Of a stretch of DNA of 9,326 bases, positions 1 through 6,726 are shown one piece after another. This DNA is from Gammaproteobacteria bacterium. GTDB taxonomy: Bacteria; Pseudomonadota; Gammaproteobacteria; Woeseiales; Woeseiaceae. The notes under the pieces are model-generated. The model had not been told where the DNA came from, did no database searches, and was given only the letters and a program-made list of their open reading frames with translations. The position numbers and the translations under genes were made by a program. The stretch is taken from assembly GCA_002685275.1 (NCBI GenBank), contig NYWX01000066.1:1-9326 (forward strand). Reading direction: 5' to 3'. Numbering within the stretch: the first letter of the stretch is position 1; each line of letters begins with the position of its first letter.

Positions 1-2
1 GC

Positions 3-79
3 GTCCCCATCGTCTAGAGGCCTAGGACACTGCCCTTTCACGGCGGCCAACAGGGGTTCGAATCCCCTTGGGGACGCCA
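3..79 (+). tRNA. tRNA-Glu, anticodon UUC
   Basis: This gene decodes GAA/GAG glutamate codons. The cloverleaf can be drawn directly. The acceptor stem is 3-9 with 69-75, and the D stem is 12-15 with 25-28. The anticodon stem is 30-34 with 42-46, enclosing a loop with anticodon TTC at 37-39. The T arm has stem 52-56 with 64-68 and a TTCGAAT loop. The discriminator is G76 and CCA (77-79) is encoded. It closely resembles the E. coli tRNA-Glu gene as I recall it. The variable loop, CCAAC (47-51), appears one base longer than the E. coli TAAC. Only two bases precede it, so the promoter or any upstream tRNA/rRNA partner lies outside the window. No strong intrinsic terminator follows; there is only a weak A/T hairpin with a T run at about 92-110. 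Confidence 0.97.
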
Positions 80-135
80 CTTTTCATACATAAAAACACT
101 TTTTTTATTTAATAAAATTAAATCTGGTGTTTTGA

Positions 136-149
136 ATTTTTCGAAAAAT
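136..149. repeat. 14-bp perfect palindrome between tRNA-Glu and the lipoprotein gene
   Basis: ATTTTTCGAAAAAT reads identically on both strands, centred on the CG at 142-143. It lies about 20 bases upstream of the candidate -35 element of the following lipoprotein gene. It could be an operator or part of a weak termination signal for the tRNA. In such AT-rich sequence a chance palindrome is also plausible. Confidence 0.35.
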
Positions 150-169
150 ATTATCTAATACTTTAATCT

Positions 170-199
170 TTGAAATTTAAAATTAAATTTTTTTATTAA
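170..199 (+). promoter_or_regulatory. Candidate sigma-70 promoter for the small lipoprotein gene
   Basis: TTGAAA (170-175) and TATTAA (194-199) are separated by 18 bases and flanked upstream by A/T tracts that could act as an UP element. Transcription would start near 206, about 25 bases before the ATG. The -10 matches the consensus at only four of six positions, and AT-rich sequence yields such matches by chance. Confidence 0.3.
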
Positions 200-230
200 T
201 ATCTTAATAGATGGATAAAGGTTAATTGGT

Positions 231-737
231 ATGAAACTAATGAAAATGTTTACTTTTCTTGCTTCGATAATATTTTTAACAGCATGTGATCTCACAGAAA
301 TTAACTATACAGAGAAGATTGGATCATTAAAGTCATTAAATAATGATGTGCAATCTGAGGTTAAATACGATTCTTTTGAAATTGAATATGATGTGATAGG
401 AAAACCTTTAGTTGGTCAACCTGTCACTATAAAATTACAATTTATTTCTTCGCTGGAGACTCAGCTCGTTCAAGTTGAATTTAAAATTACAGAACAATCT
501 TCGATGATTTTTTCAGAATCGCAATTACAAAAGATTAATCTTCAGTATATTAAAAGTAATAACGCCTTAGTTCAGACTGTTTCAGTGATTCCGCAACAGG
601 AGGGCAGAATATACCTAAATGTTGAAGTATCTCATTTAATTGACAACGTAAAAATTTCAACATTGAAAGCTATACCAATTTATGTAGATTCAGCTGCTTC
701 AGTTGTAAAATCAGACTTATTAAAGATAGAAAGATAA
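231..737 (+). CDS. Small lipoprotein of unknown function with a beta-rich domain
   Basis: This is a 168-residue exported lipoprotein. Residues 1-18 form a short signal peptide (K2, K5, then a hydrophobic run). It ends in the lipobox L16-T17-A18-C19, so C19 should be lipidated; D20 next to it is the residue known in enterobacteria to favour retention in the inner membrane. Residues about 48-152 alternate polar and hydrophobic residues, with a G-Q-P turn near 62-64, which suggests one immunoglobulin-like beta-sandwich. There are no further cysteines and no catalytic motif. The ATG at 231 is preceded by AAAGG (217-221) nine bases away; ATG codons at residues 4 and 6 are alternatives. It follows tRNA-Glu and converges with the DUF4397-like lipoprotein. 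I do not recognise a named family. Real gene: likely. Function: unknown. Confidence 0.85.
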   Translation: MKLMKMFTFLASIIFLTACDLTEINYTEKIGSLKSLNNDVQSEVKYDSFEIEYDVIGKPLVGQPVTIKLQFISSLETQLVQVEFKITEQSSMIFSESQLQKINLQYIKSNNALVQTVSVIPQQEGRIYLNVEVSHLIDNVKISTLKAIPIYVDSAASVVKSDLLKIER

Positions 738-785
738 ATAGTTACTTGTGAATTTAGCTAAAATTACGCATTAATTAAATAATTT

Positions 786-2165
786 TTATGGTGTTTGGTT
801 TTCTTGAATCAGGATTAATTCCAGAATAGATGGATCAACTTCGTCATAAATAATTCCACTAAAAACATCCCCTATCTCAATGTCTAACCTTATAGGACCT
901 GAAAGAATATTTTTTTCAGATGTTTCAGTTACATAAATGTCATAGCTGTCTGGAGGGAGCAAAGCAACACCAGTGGTAGAATTGACTGAAACCCCAGTTA
1001 TAGTTGGATTTTGATCATCAACTAACGTGTCTGCTTCAATGACGTAAATATCAATAGATTCAAAATTGGTATTGGTATTGTAAATTTCTAGTTTTGCTGC
1101 AGTGCTCAATGGCCTGCGATCTGGAAGATAAGTGGAAATTGTAAAAACATTATTTTTTCCAACAGCAAATGTTCTAGCTCTAATGCCAGTATTTTCATCT
1201 ACAGTAAAATTAATTAGTTCTGGCGCCAACAACCCAGATGGAACATAAATGAATGGATCACTTCCAATAGGTAATAGCACTTCATTTGTTATGTCTTTAA
1301 AATTATGCCCTACAGCCCAAGGCGTGCTCGTTGCTGTAATTTGTTCGTCATATATATCAACGGTACTCATCTCAAGAGAGGCGTGCACAAATTCAGAAGT
1401 CGAGGGATAATTAAGATCCAAGATAGCCCCCTCATCATGAACACCAATCCCAGAACTAGTTGAATAATATTTTACAATAATAGGTGCTGTTGTATTTTCA
1501 CCTCCATCAAATGGAGTAACTGTATATTGTTTACCAGGTTGAAAAGAGAAGGGATCAGATTGAAAAACTATATTATTAGGAAGACCTTCTTCAGTAAGGG
1601 TCAGTGTATAGTCTCCCGCATCAAAGTTCATTGATGATATAATTTCACCAAAAGCGATATTACCAATAGCGTCACCAGAGGCTGGCGCAATACCCGTAAG
1701 GCTAAAATAGTAATCCAAATTACCATAAGACTCTGCGGTGTGGGCAAACCTAACATTGAATGAAGTTGCTAATTCATTAACGCTTTGATTAGGAAATTCC
1801 CAAACTGTAATTAATGGGTTATCAAGTGAGCCGCTAACCAAAAGAGTGTATTCAGTATTTGCATTTATCTTGAGTAATTTATTAGAAAATGGAACTGATA
1901 TTGGATTTCCTGCATATCGAACTTCAAAGTTAAATTGATAATCAAGATCATCATATTCATATAAATTTGTACTTGATCGAAAATTCGCTCCTGCAAGAAT
2001 TTTTCGTTCAATCAATAGATTTATATCTGGCGCTGCCTTGATGGCATTGATCATCCTAATTGTTCCTTTACCCGTAGGATTTACAAAAGTACCATCATCG
2101 CTTTCTCCGCAAGCTCCTAATACAAGCGTATTAATTATTATCAATATTGCAAATGTATGTTTCAT
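786..2165 (-). CDS. DUF4397-like lipoprotein with four tandem beta-domain repeats
   Basis: This is a 459-residue exported protein. Residues 1-18 are a hydrophobic signal ending in the lipobox L16-G17-A18-C19, followed by a polar G-E-S-D-D-G linker. The rest seems to be four repeats of about 90-100 residues, at about 35-125, 134-232, 250-348 and 357-455. Each opens with a strand such as IRMINAIKAAPDINLLI, FNVRFAHTAESYGNLDYYF or LEIYNTNTNFESIDIYVIE, followed by a more basic or turn-rich half. This N/H-x5-8-(I/L/V)D(I/L/V)Y pattern is typical of DUF4397 domains, beta-sandwich modules of exported bacterial proteins with no assigned function. No enzyme motif is visible. The ATG is the first in frame and gives a proper signal peptide; the ribosome binding site is weak. 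It is expected in the periplasm or on the outer membrane. The family call is by pattern only. Confidence 0.8.
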   Translation of the reverse strand: MKHTFAILIIINTLVLGACGESDDGTFVNPTGKGTIRMINAIKAAPDINLLIERKILAGANFRSSTNLYEYDDLDYQFNFEVRYAGNPISVPFSNKLLKINANTEYTLLVSGSLDNPLITVWEFPNQSVNELATSFNVRFAHTAESYGNLDYYFSLTGIAPASGDAIGNIAFGEIISSMNFDAGDYTLTLTEEGLPNNIVFQSDPFSFQPGKQYTVTPFDGGENTTAPIIVKYYSTSSGIGVHDEGAILDLNYPSTSEFVHASLEMSTVDIYDEQITATSTPWAVGHNFKDITNEVLLPIGSDPFIYVPSGLLAPELINFTVDENTGIRARTFAVGKNNVFTISTYLPDRRPLSTAAKLEIYNTNTNFESIDIYVIEADTLVDDQNPTITGVSVNSTTGVALLPPDSYDIYVTETSEKNILSGPIRLDIEIGDVFSGIIYDEVDPSILELILIQENQTP

Positions 2166-2185
2166 TCAATTAATTCACTTTGTGC

Positions 2186-2209
2186 TGGAATGTATATATG
2201 TAACTTCCA
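2186..2209. promoter_or_regulatory. Imperfect dyad upstream of the DUF4397-like gene, possible operator
   Basis: TGGAA (2186-2190) and TTCCA (2205-2209) are inverted arms around a TATATA-containing centre, symmetric about 2197. The site is 20-45 bases upstream of the minus-strand ATG at 2165, where a -10 region or operator would be expected. On the minus strand it contains TATACA, a passable -10. The inner bases break the symmetry at several positions. Confidence 0.25.
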
Positions 2210-2249
2210 AAGTTTAATCATAACGTAAATTTGATATTTTATTTTTTAA

Positions 2250-2630
2250 CTAGATACTTAGAAATTTTTGCCGATATTCAGACGGTGGCATGTCATACCA
2301 AGTTTTAAATGCTGCAGTAAAAGTACTAATATTTGAGTAGCCTAATAGCATGGCTATTTCATGTGATTGAAGCCTTGAGTCTGAAAGATAATTGATTGCT
2401 AGCAAAGCACGTACTTCTTGCAAGACTTGTTGAAAGCATGTTTTCTCTTCTTTTAGACGACGCTGCAGTGTTCGACGGCTGAGCTTTAGAGCACGGCAGG
2501 CTGCATCAGCATTAGCTTCGCCGCGTGCCATCAGATCACCCAATTTACGCTTAAGTTCTCCAGCAATATCATCTTGATAGTAAACGGACCGAAGATATTT
2601 TTCGGCCTGGTCTGTAAGTTGACGGTACAT
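2250..2630 (-). CDS. Orphan AraC/XylS-type DNA-binding domain protein (no sensor domain)
   Basis: This is a 126-residue protein consisting almost only of an AraC-family HTH_18 domain. The first helix-turn-helix is about 40-61 (ADAACRALKLSRRTLQRRL). The second is about 88-110 (SHEIAMLLGYSNISTFTAAFK), followed by the family signature W-x4-P-S-E-Y-R at 111-120. Residues 1-35 match the helix that normally links the HTH to a roughly 200-residue N-terminal AraC_N-type domain, which is absent here. Reading upstream in frame, a TGA at 2657-2655 blocks extension, so the protein cannot be longer by this frame. The centre of the gene is G+C-richer (about 58% over 2461-2520) than its surroundings. It could be a free-standing regulator or the remnant of a truncated one. 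It lies 84 bases upstream of the DUF4397-like gene on the same strand, a possible target. Confidence 0.85.
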   Translation of the reverse strand: MYRQLTDQAEKYLRSVYYQDDIAGELKRKLGDLMARGEANADAACRALKLSRRTLQRRLKEEKTCFQQVLQEVRALLAINYLSDSRLQSHEIAMLLGYSNISTFTAAFKTWYDMPPSEYRQKFLSI

Positions 2631-2636
2631 ATAATT

Positions 2637-2642
2637 ATTATA
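2637..2642 (-). promoter_or_regulatory. Candidate -10 box very close to the AraC-like start codon
   Basis: On the minus strand a perfect TATAAT (2642-2637) lies only six bases before the ATG at 2630. If used, transcription would begin at about the start codon and the mRNA would be leaderless. That would fit the absence of a well-placed Shine-Dalgarno sequence; the only purine stretch, TAGG, is 13 bases away. A TTGATG (2667-2662) sits 19 bases upstream as a weak -35. In sequence this AT-rich, chance occurrence is possible. Confidence 0.3.
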
Positions 2643-2670
2643 ACCTACGTATAATCAAAAACATCAAACA

Positions 2671-2684
2671 AAATGATATCATTT
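2671..2684. repeat. 14-bp perfect palindrome, possible operator
   Basis: AAATGATATCATTT is a perfect inverted repeat located 41-54 bases upstream of the AraC-like ATG, in the divergent region. The position suits a transcription-factor site that could serve either gene. The half-motif AAATGATAT recurs near 2799 on the plus strand. No specific regulator can be assigned. Confidence 0.4.
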
Positions 2685-2830
2685 ATGAACTCTAAATTAG
2701 GATAAATTTTTAAAACCAATATTTGAATATTTTTACTGGTAATGCATTAACTTCACATTTATTTTTTCTTAATTAAAGATTTATTAATCAATTAAAATAA
2801 ATGATATAACTTCATAAAATTTATACTTAT

Positions 2831-2859
2831 TTTACTGATAAGGCAGTTTTTTTGATAAT
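2831..2859 (+). promoter_or_regulatory. Candidate sigma-70 promoter for dusA
   Basis: TTTACT (2831-2836, four of six consensus positions) and GATAAT (2854-2859, five of six) are separated by exactly 17 bases. The predicted start near 2866 leaves a leader of about 38 bases before the dusA ATG. This is the best-spaced match in the spacer. Confidence 0.4.
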
Positions 2860-2903
2860 TTCATTTTACTAAATACACAAATTTTTAAAAACTTACTAAA
2901 TCT

Positions 2904-3869
2904 ATGAATAATAATTTTTCTATTGCCCCAATGATGAATTGTACGGATCGTCATTGTCGTTACTTTATGAGATTATTAAGTCCATCTGCGTTGTTATACA
3001 CAGAAATGGTAACAGCAGCAGCCATTCAGCACAGCGATTCTCAGCATTTTCTTAGCTATAACAACGAAGAGCACCCCTTGGCTCTTCAGCTTGGGGGGAG
3101 TAACCCTAAATGGATGGCTAATGCGGCTTCAAAAGCCCATAAGCTTGAATTTGATGAAATTAACATAAACGTTGGTTGTCCGAGCGATAGAGTTCAAAGT
3201 GGTCACTTTGGGGCTTGCCTTATGGCTTCACCCAACACAGTAAGCGAATGCTATAAAGCTATGAGTAACGTGACAGATATTCCAATAACCATTAAGACAA
3301 GAATAGGGCTAGATGACAACGACAGTTATGAGTTTTTGTTTAAATTTGTAGAATCTTTAGCTTTTGCTGGGTGTAAAAAATTTATTATTCATGCTCGTAT
3401 TGCCGTTTTGAACGGATTAAGCCCAAAAGAGAATAGAACGGTACCACCTTTAAATTACAATCGTGTTTTTCGATTAAAGCAAGAATTTCCCGACTTAGAA
3501 ATAATTTTAAATGGTGGAATATCGAATATTACTGACGTTGAGCTCGCACTAAGTAAGCTCGATGGCGTAATGATAGGTCGTCAAGCCTATTATCAGCCTT
3601 ATTTTTTAGCGGAGCTGGAGAAATATTTTAATTTAAATTATTGCTTACCAGCAAGACGAGATATTGTAAATAAAATGACAACTTATATCGATAAAGAATT
3701 AAACGAAGGTGTATCTTTGAATAATATTACGCGGCACATGCTTGGTCTTTATGCCGGACAAAATGGTGCCAAAATTTGGCGAAGAACGATAAGTGAAAAA
3801 TCTCATCACGAGAGTGCAGGAAGTGAAATTTTGACTGAAGCTTTAAATGCTATTTCAATAGCTGCATAG
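2904..3869 (+). CDS. dusA: tRNA-dihydrouridine synthase A (DusA)
   Basis: This is a 321-residue FMN enzyme that uses NADPH to reduce uridine to dihydrouridine in the tRNA D-loop; family members of the DusA type act on U20/U20a. Visible features are APMMNCTDRHCRYF at 8-21 (flavin-site start), LYTEMVT at 31-37 and QLGG at 62-65. INVGCPSDRVQSGHFGACLM at 88-107 carries the general-acid cysteine C105. K131 lies in IKTRIG, H163 in IHAR, GLSPKENR is at 171-178, and NGGI (203-206) and GVMIGRQAY (221-229) form the phosphate-binding end of the TIM barrel. The last 70 residues, with MLGLYAGQNGAKIWRR at 279-294, form the helical tRNA-binding domain typical of DusA. Length is close to the family norm. In IHARIAVLN, I166 replaces the Lys I recall in E. 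coli DusA (HARKAWL). No Shine-Dalgarno is visible before the ATG, but the start fits family alignments. Confidence 0.95.
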   Translation: MNNNFSIAPMMNCTDRHCRYFMRLLSPSALLYTEMVTAAAIQHSDSQHFLSYNNEEHPLALQLGGSNPKWMANAASKAHKLEFDEININVGCPSDRVQSGHFGACLMASPNTVSECYKAMSNVTDIPITIKTRIGLDDNDSYEFLFKFVESLAFAGCKKFIIHARIAVLNGLSPKENRTVPPLNYNRVFRLKQEFPDLEIILNGGISNITDVELALSKLDGVMIGRQAYYQPYFLAELEKYFNLNYCLPARRDIVNKMTTYIDKELNEGVSLNNITRHMLGLYAGQNGAKIWRRTISEKSHHESAGSEILTEALNAISIAA

Positions 3870-3921
3870 ATCGATACAATATATTATTGAATTTGAAAAA
3901 AAACCTGGAATTATTTACAGC

Positions 3922-4746
3922 ATGAAAAATGAGTTTGAAAAAAAATCAAAAACAATGGCTGATAATGCAGATATTCATAAGCTTTATGAGATATCAGTGC
4001 AAAATGTTGAGCACGAGATTGAATTTTTACAATACACATATACATCTTTAAAAGGGCAACCTGCCTATCTATTTAGGGAGGATTTTTGCGGTACTGCCAG
4101 TGCATCATGCCAATGGGTGCAGCAAGGCGAAAATTATAAAGCTTATGGAGTTGATATTGATGCATCTGTATTGGAGTGGGGTCGTTTAAACCACCTTGAA
4201 AAGCTTGATTTAGGTGATCAAGAGCGATTTACTCTAGTTGAGTCTGATGTAATAAATGCTGATACGCCCAAGGTCGATTTGTTGGCGGCGCTAAATTTTA
4301 GTTATTTTATTTTCAAAACTCGTGAATCACTCCTTAAATATTTTAAAAATGCATATAATGCTTTATTGGACGACGGTATTTTCTTTTGCGATATGTTTGG
4401 TGGACCAGAAGCGCAAGAAGAAAATAGGGAAAAGACCAAACACAAAAAGCATGGTTTTTCATATATTTGGCATCAAGCTAGATTTCACCCAATAACAAAT
4501 TTTATTCGCTGTCATATTCATTTTTATTTTAAAGATGGGTCCAAGATAGAAGAAGCTTTTACTTATGATTGGCGCCTTTGGTCAGCCCCTGAGATTAAAG
4601 AATTATTATTGGAAGCTGGTTTTAGTAAAGCAACAGTTTATTGGGAAGGTGAAGATGAAAACGGCGAGGGCAATGGTGAGTTCACACCAAACGAAGAGGG
4701 TGAAGCCGATCTCGCCTGGATTGCATACATTGTTGCAGAAAAATAA
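3922..4746 (+). CDS. Class I SAM-dependent methyltransferase, substrate unknown
   Basis: This is a 274-residue Rossmann-fold methyltransferase. Motif I has the variant form R-E-D-F-C-G-T (52-58) rather than the usual GxGxG, a subgroup signature I recognise from uncharacterised bacterial methyltransferases. YGVDID (75-80) carries the acidic residue expected to bind the SAM ribose, ESDV (107-110) is the adenine-site acid, and LNFSYF (124-129) plus FFCDMFGG (154-161) correspond to motifs IV-V. The C-terminal half has YDWRLWS-PEI-ELL-EAGF (215-234), also typical of the subgroup. A very acidic stretch lies at 242-262. The ATG at 3922 has only GGA 12 bases upstream. The ATG at 3955 (residue 12) starts MADNADIHKLYEISVQ, where homologues usually become alignable, so it is a credible alternative. 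It lies 52 bases after dusA and may be cotranscribed. The target (protein, RNA or small molecule) is not evident. Confidence 0.85.
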   Translation: MKNEFEKKSKTMADNADIHKLYEISVQNVEHEIEFLQYTYTSLKGQPAYLFREDFCGTASASCQWVQQGENYKAYGVDIDASVLEWGRLNHLEKLDLGDQERFTLVESDVINADTPKVDLLAALNFSYFIFKTRESLLKYFKNAYNALLDDGIFFCDMFGGPEAQEENREKTKHKKHGFSYIWHQARFHPITNFIRCHIHFYFKDGSKIEEAFTYDWRLWSAPEIKELLLEAGFSKATVYWEGEDENGEGNGEFTPNEEGEADLAWIAYIVAEK

Positions 4747-4833
4747 TGTTTTCCGAACTCTTTTAAGCTTTATCTTACTTTGATTTTCATATAAAAATAA
4801 TTTTTCTATAAATATATTTGTTGATATTTTCCA

Positions 4834-6726
4834 GTGATTAATCTTAAAGAATTTTTTAGTAATCAAAGCCCTCTTAAGAATCTATTGCCAGGTTTTCAGC
4901 ACAGAGCTGAACAGGAACAAATGGCGGAAGCTATCACAAATGCCCTTAAAAGCTCCAAAATATTAGTAGTTGAAGCAGGAACTGGTACTGGAAAAACTTT
5001 TGCTTATTTAATTCCAGCTTTAACAAGTGGCCAGAAAACGATAATTAGTACTGGCACAAAATCATTACAAGATCAATTGTATCACCGAGATCTTCCTTTG
5101 GTTGGAAAAGCACTAGGACGGCCTGTTGCAACTGCATTGTTAAAAGGTCGTGAAAATTATTTATGTCCAAAGCGTTTAGATCAATTAACAAATCTTTCAG
5201 ATTCGCTAAAGAACGATTTAAACGAAGTCCATAAATGGAGGCATCGCACGATTAGTGGCGACAAAGCAGAGTTAATCGAAGTCTCCGAAAATTCACCAAT
5301 TTGGGCTCTAGTTACGTCAAATAAAGAAAATTGTTTAGGGAAAAAATGCCCTAAATGTTTTGCTGCAAAAGCACGAAAAAAAGCTCAAGAAGCTGATTTA
5401 GTTGTTGTTAATCATCATCTTTTGCTTTCTGATTTGGCGATGAAAGAGAGTGGATTTCTTGATTTTTTACCAAGCGTTGATGCATTTATTATAGATGAGG
5501 CTCATCAAATTCCTGACTTAGCTATTCAATTTTTTGGTATATCTCTAGGTAGCCGTGAGCTTGAAAAAATTGTTGAAGAAGCGCGTGTAATGACATTGCC
5601 ATATTCACAATCTAAATTAAATAAGATTATTGATAATTTGCAAACTTCAGTTAATGAACTACGATTATATGCACCTCGTAATGAAGGAAGATATGAGTTA
5701 GAAGAAGTTTTGAGTGAAATCAGAGAATCTATTCAAAAACTTAAGAATAACCTTCATGATTTACAGTCAGCTATTGCCAAATTGAGTGATGCTTCAGTTG
5801 ATTTAGAGAAGTTATATGAAAGATTGATTAATTTAAGAGATCGATTAGAAACTTTAGTATGTGATGATCTGTTTGATGGGCTACGTTGGTTAGAGGTTCA
5901 TCCTCGAAGCTTACGTCTTCACTTAACACCTTTAGATGTATCTGAAAAATTGAGCAAACTAATAGGAAACAGCTTTAAGTCCTGGATTTTTACTTCAGCC
6001 ACACTGGCAATATCAGATGATTTTTCACATTTTATTACTCGTATGGGTCTTAACGGAGTCGAAAAACTTTCTTTTCCTAGTCCGTTCCCATTGCACGAAA
6101 ATGGTTTAATTTTTTTACCTAAAAATATGCCACAGCCATCAGATCGAAATCACACTAGTGTAATGCTTTCAGAGATTTCACCATTACTGGATTCTACTTC
6201 AGGGGGTTTTTTCTATTTATTCACAAGCCATAAAGCACTAAATAATGCAAAGAAATGGTTTAAATCTAATAAAAAATCTCTTGGCGGTAGAGAGTTACTT
6301 TCTCAGGGTGACACACCTCGCGATGAATTGCTTCGTCGTTTTCGTGAATCTGGTAATGCAGTATTACTAGGTACCTCGAGTTTCTGGGAGGGAGTGGATG
6401 TTCGAGGACAAGCGCTGACGATTGTGGCAATTGATAAATTACCATTTATTTCACCTTCTGACCCTTTAATGATAGCTCGTTTGGAATTTATAAAACGTCA
6501 AGGTGGCAATGGTTTTATGGAGCATCAATTACCACTTGCAGCGCTGTCTTTAAAACAAGGTGCTGGAAGATTATTACGTGATTTCAAAGATTACGGAGTA
6601 ATAGTTTTATGTGATCCAAGAATAACAACTAAAGGTTATGGTAAAATATTCCTTGATTGTTTATCGCCTATGCCTCACACCTCAGATTTTAATGATGTCT
6701 CTAATTTTTTAGCCTCAAAAAAATGA
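4834..6726 (+). CDS. yoaA: YoaA-type ATP-dependent helicase (DinG/XPD family)
   Basis: This is a 630-residue superfamily 2 Fe-S helicase. E. coli YoaA (about 636 residues) partners with the clamp-loader chi subunit HolC and helps repair damaged forks; that role is inferred here by homology. Motifs in order: the Q-motif region F21-Q28, Walker A E47-A-G-T-G-T-G-K-T55, the iron-sulphur cysteines C111, C167, C172 and C175, DEAH at 221-224, a helical Arch insertion at about 230-380, TSAT at 387-390, GTSSFWEGVD at 513-522 and QGAGRLLR at 575-582. All key residues are present. The start is GTG at 4834: a TGA at 4822-4824 rules out upstream extension, and the next ATG is codon 30, inside conserved sequence. 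No Shine-Dalgarno is visible. The 3' end overlaps tsaB by ATGA (6723-6726), so the two are translationally coupled, as in the E. coli yoaA-tsaB arrangement. Confidence 0.93.
   Translation: MINLKEFFSNQSPLKNLLPGFQHRAEQEQMAEAITNALKSSKILVVEAGTGTGKTFAYLIPALTSGQKTIISTGTKSLQDQLYHRDLPLVGKALGRPVATALLKGRENYLCPKRLDQLTNLSDSLKNDLNEVHKWRHRTISGDKAELIEVSENSPIWALVTSNKENCLGKKCPKCFAAKARKKAQEADLVVVNHHLLLSDLAMKESGFLDFLPSVDAFIIDEAHQIPDLAIQFFGISLGSRELEKIVEEARVMTLPYSQSKLNKIIDNLQTSVNELRLYAPRNEGRYELEEVLSEIRESIQKLKNNLHDLQSAIAKLSDASVDLEKLYERLINLRDRLETLVCDDLFDGLRWLEVHPRSLRLHLTPLDVSEKLSKLIGNSFKSWIFTSATLAISDDFSHFITRMGLNGVEKLSFPSPFPLHENGLIFLPKNMPQPSDRNHTSVMLSEISPLLDSTSGGFFYLFTSHKALNNAKKWFKSNKKSLGGRELLSQGDTPRDELLRRFRESGNAVLLGTSSFWEGVDVRGQALTIVAIDKLPFISPSDPLMIARLEFIKRQGGNGFMEHQLPLAALSLKQGAGRLLRDFKDYGVIVLCDPRITTKGYGKIFLDCLSPMPHTSDFNDVSNFLASKK

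Larger units (their letters stand above)
2631..2903. other. AT-rich divergent intergenic region
   Basis: This 273-base spacer lies between the minus-strand AraC-like gene and plus-strand dusA. It is extremely AT-rich, and I find no open frame of useful length and no recognisable remnant of an AraC sensor domain. It holds a perfect palindrome (2671-2684), a second copy of the half-motif AAATGATAT (at about 2799-2807), and candidate promoters reading each way. Confidence 0.8.

Noticed and set aside
1..230. tRNA-Glu 3' end as an integration site for a genomic island
   Set aside because: No second copy of the tRNA 3' sequence and no integrase or phage gene is present in the window.
2671..2684. 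Fur box
   Set aside because: The palindrome lacks the repeated GATAAT hexamers of a Fur site, and no iron-uptake gene is adjacent apart from the generic porin much further away.
3889..3947. Near-direct repeat GA(A/G)TTTGAAAAAAAA before and inside the methyltransferase start
   Set aside because: It is short, built on an A-run, and expected by chance in AT-rich sequence. It explains nothing beyond possible uncertainty about the start codon.
4606..4866. Open frame antisense to the methyltransferase 3' end
   Set aside because: It overlaps a well-supported coding region and the yoaA start, has no family motif and has a composition typical of a shadow frame.
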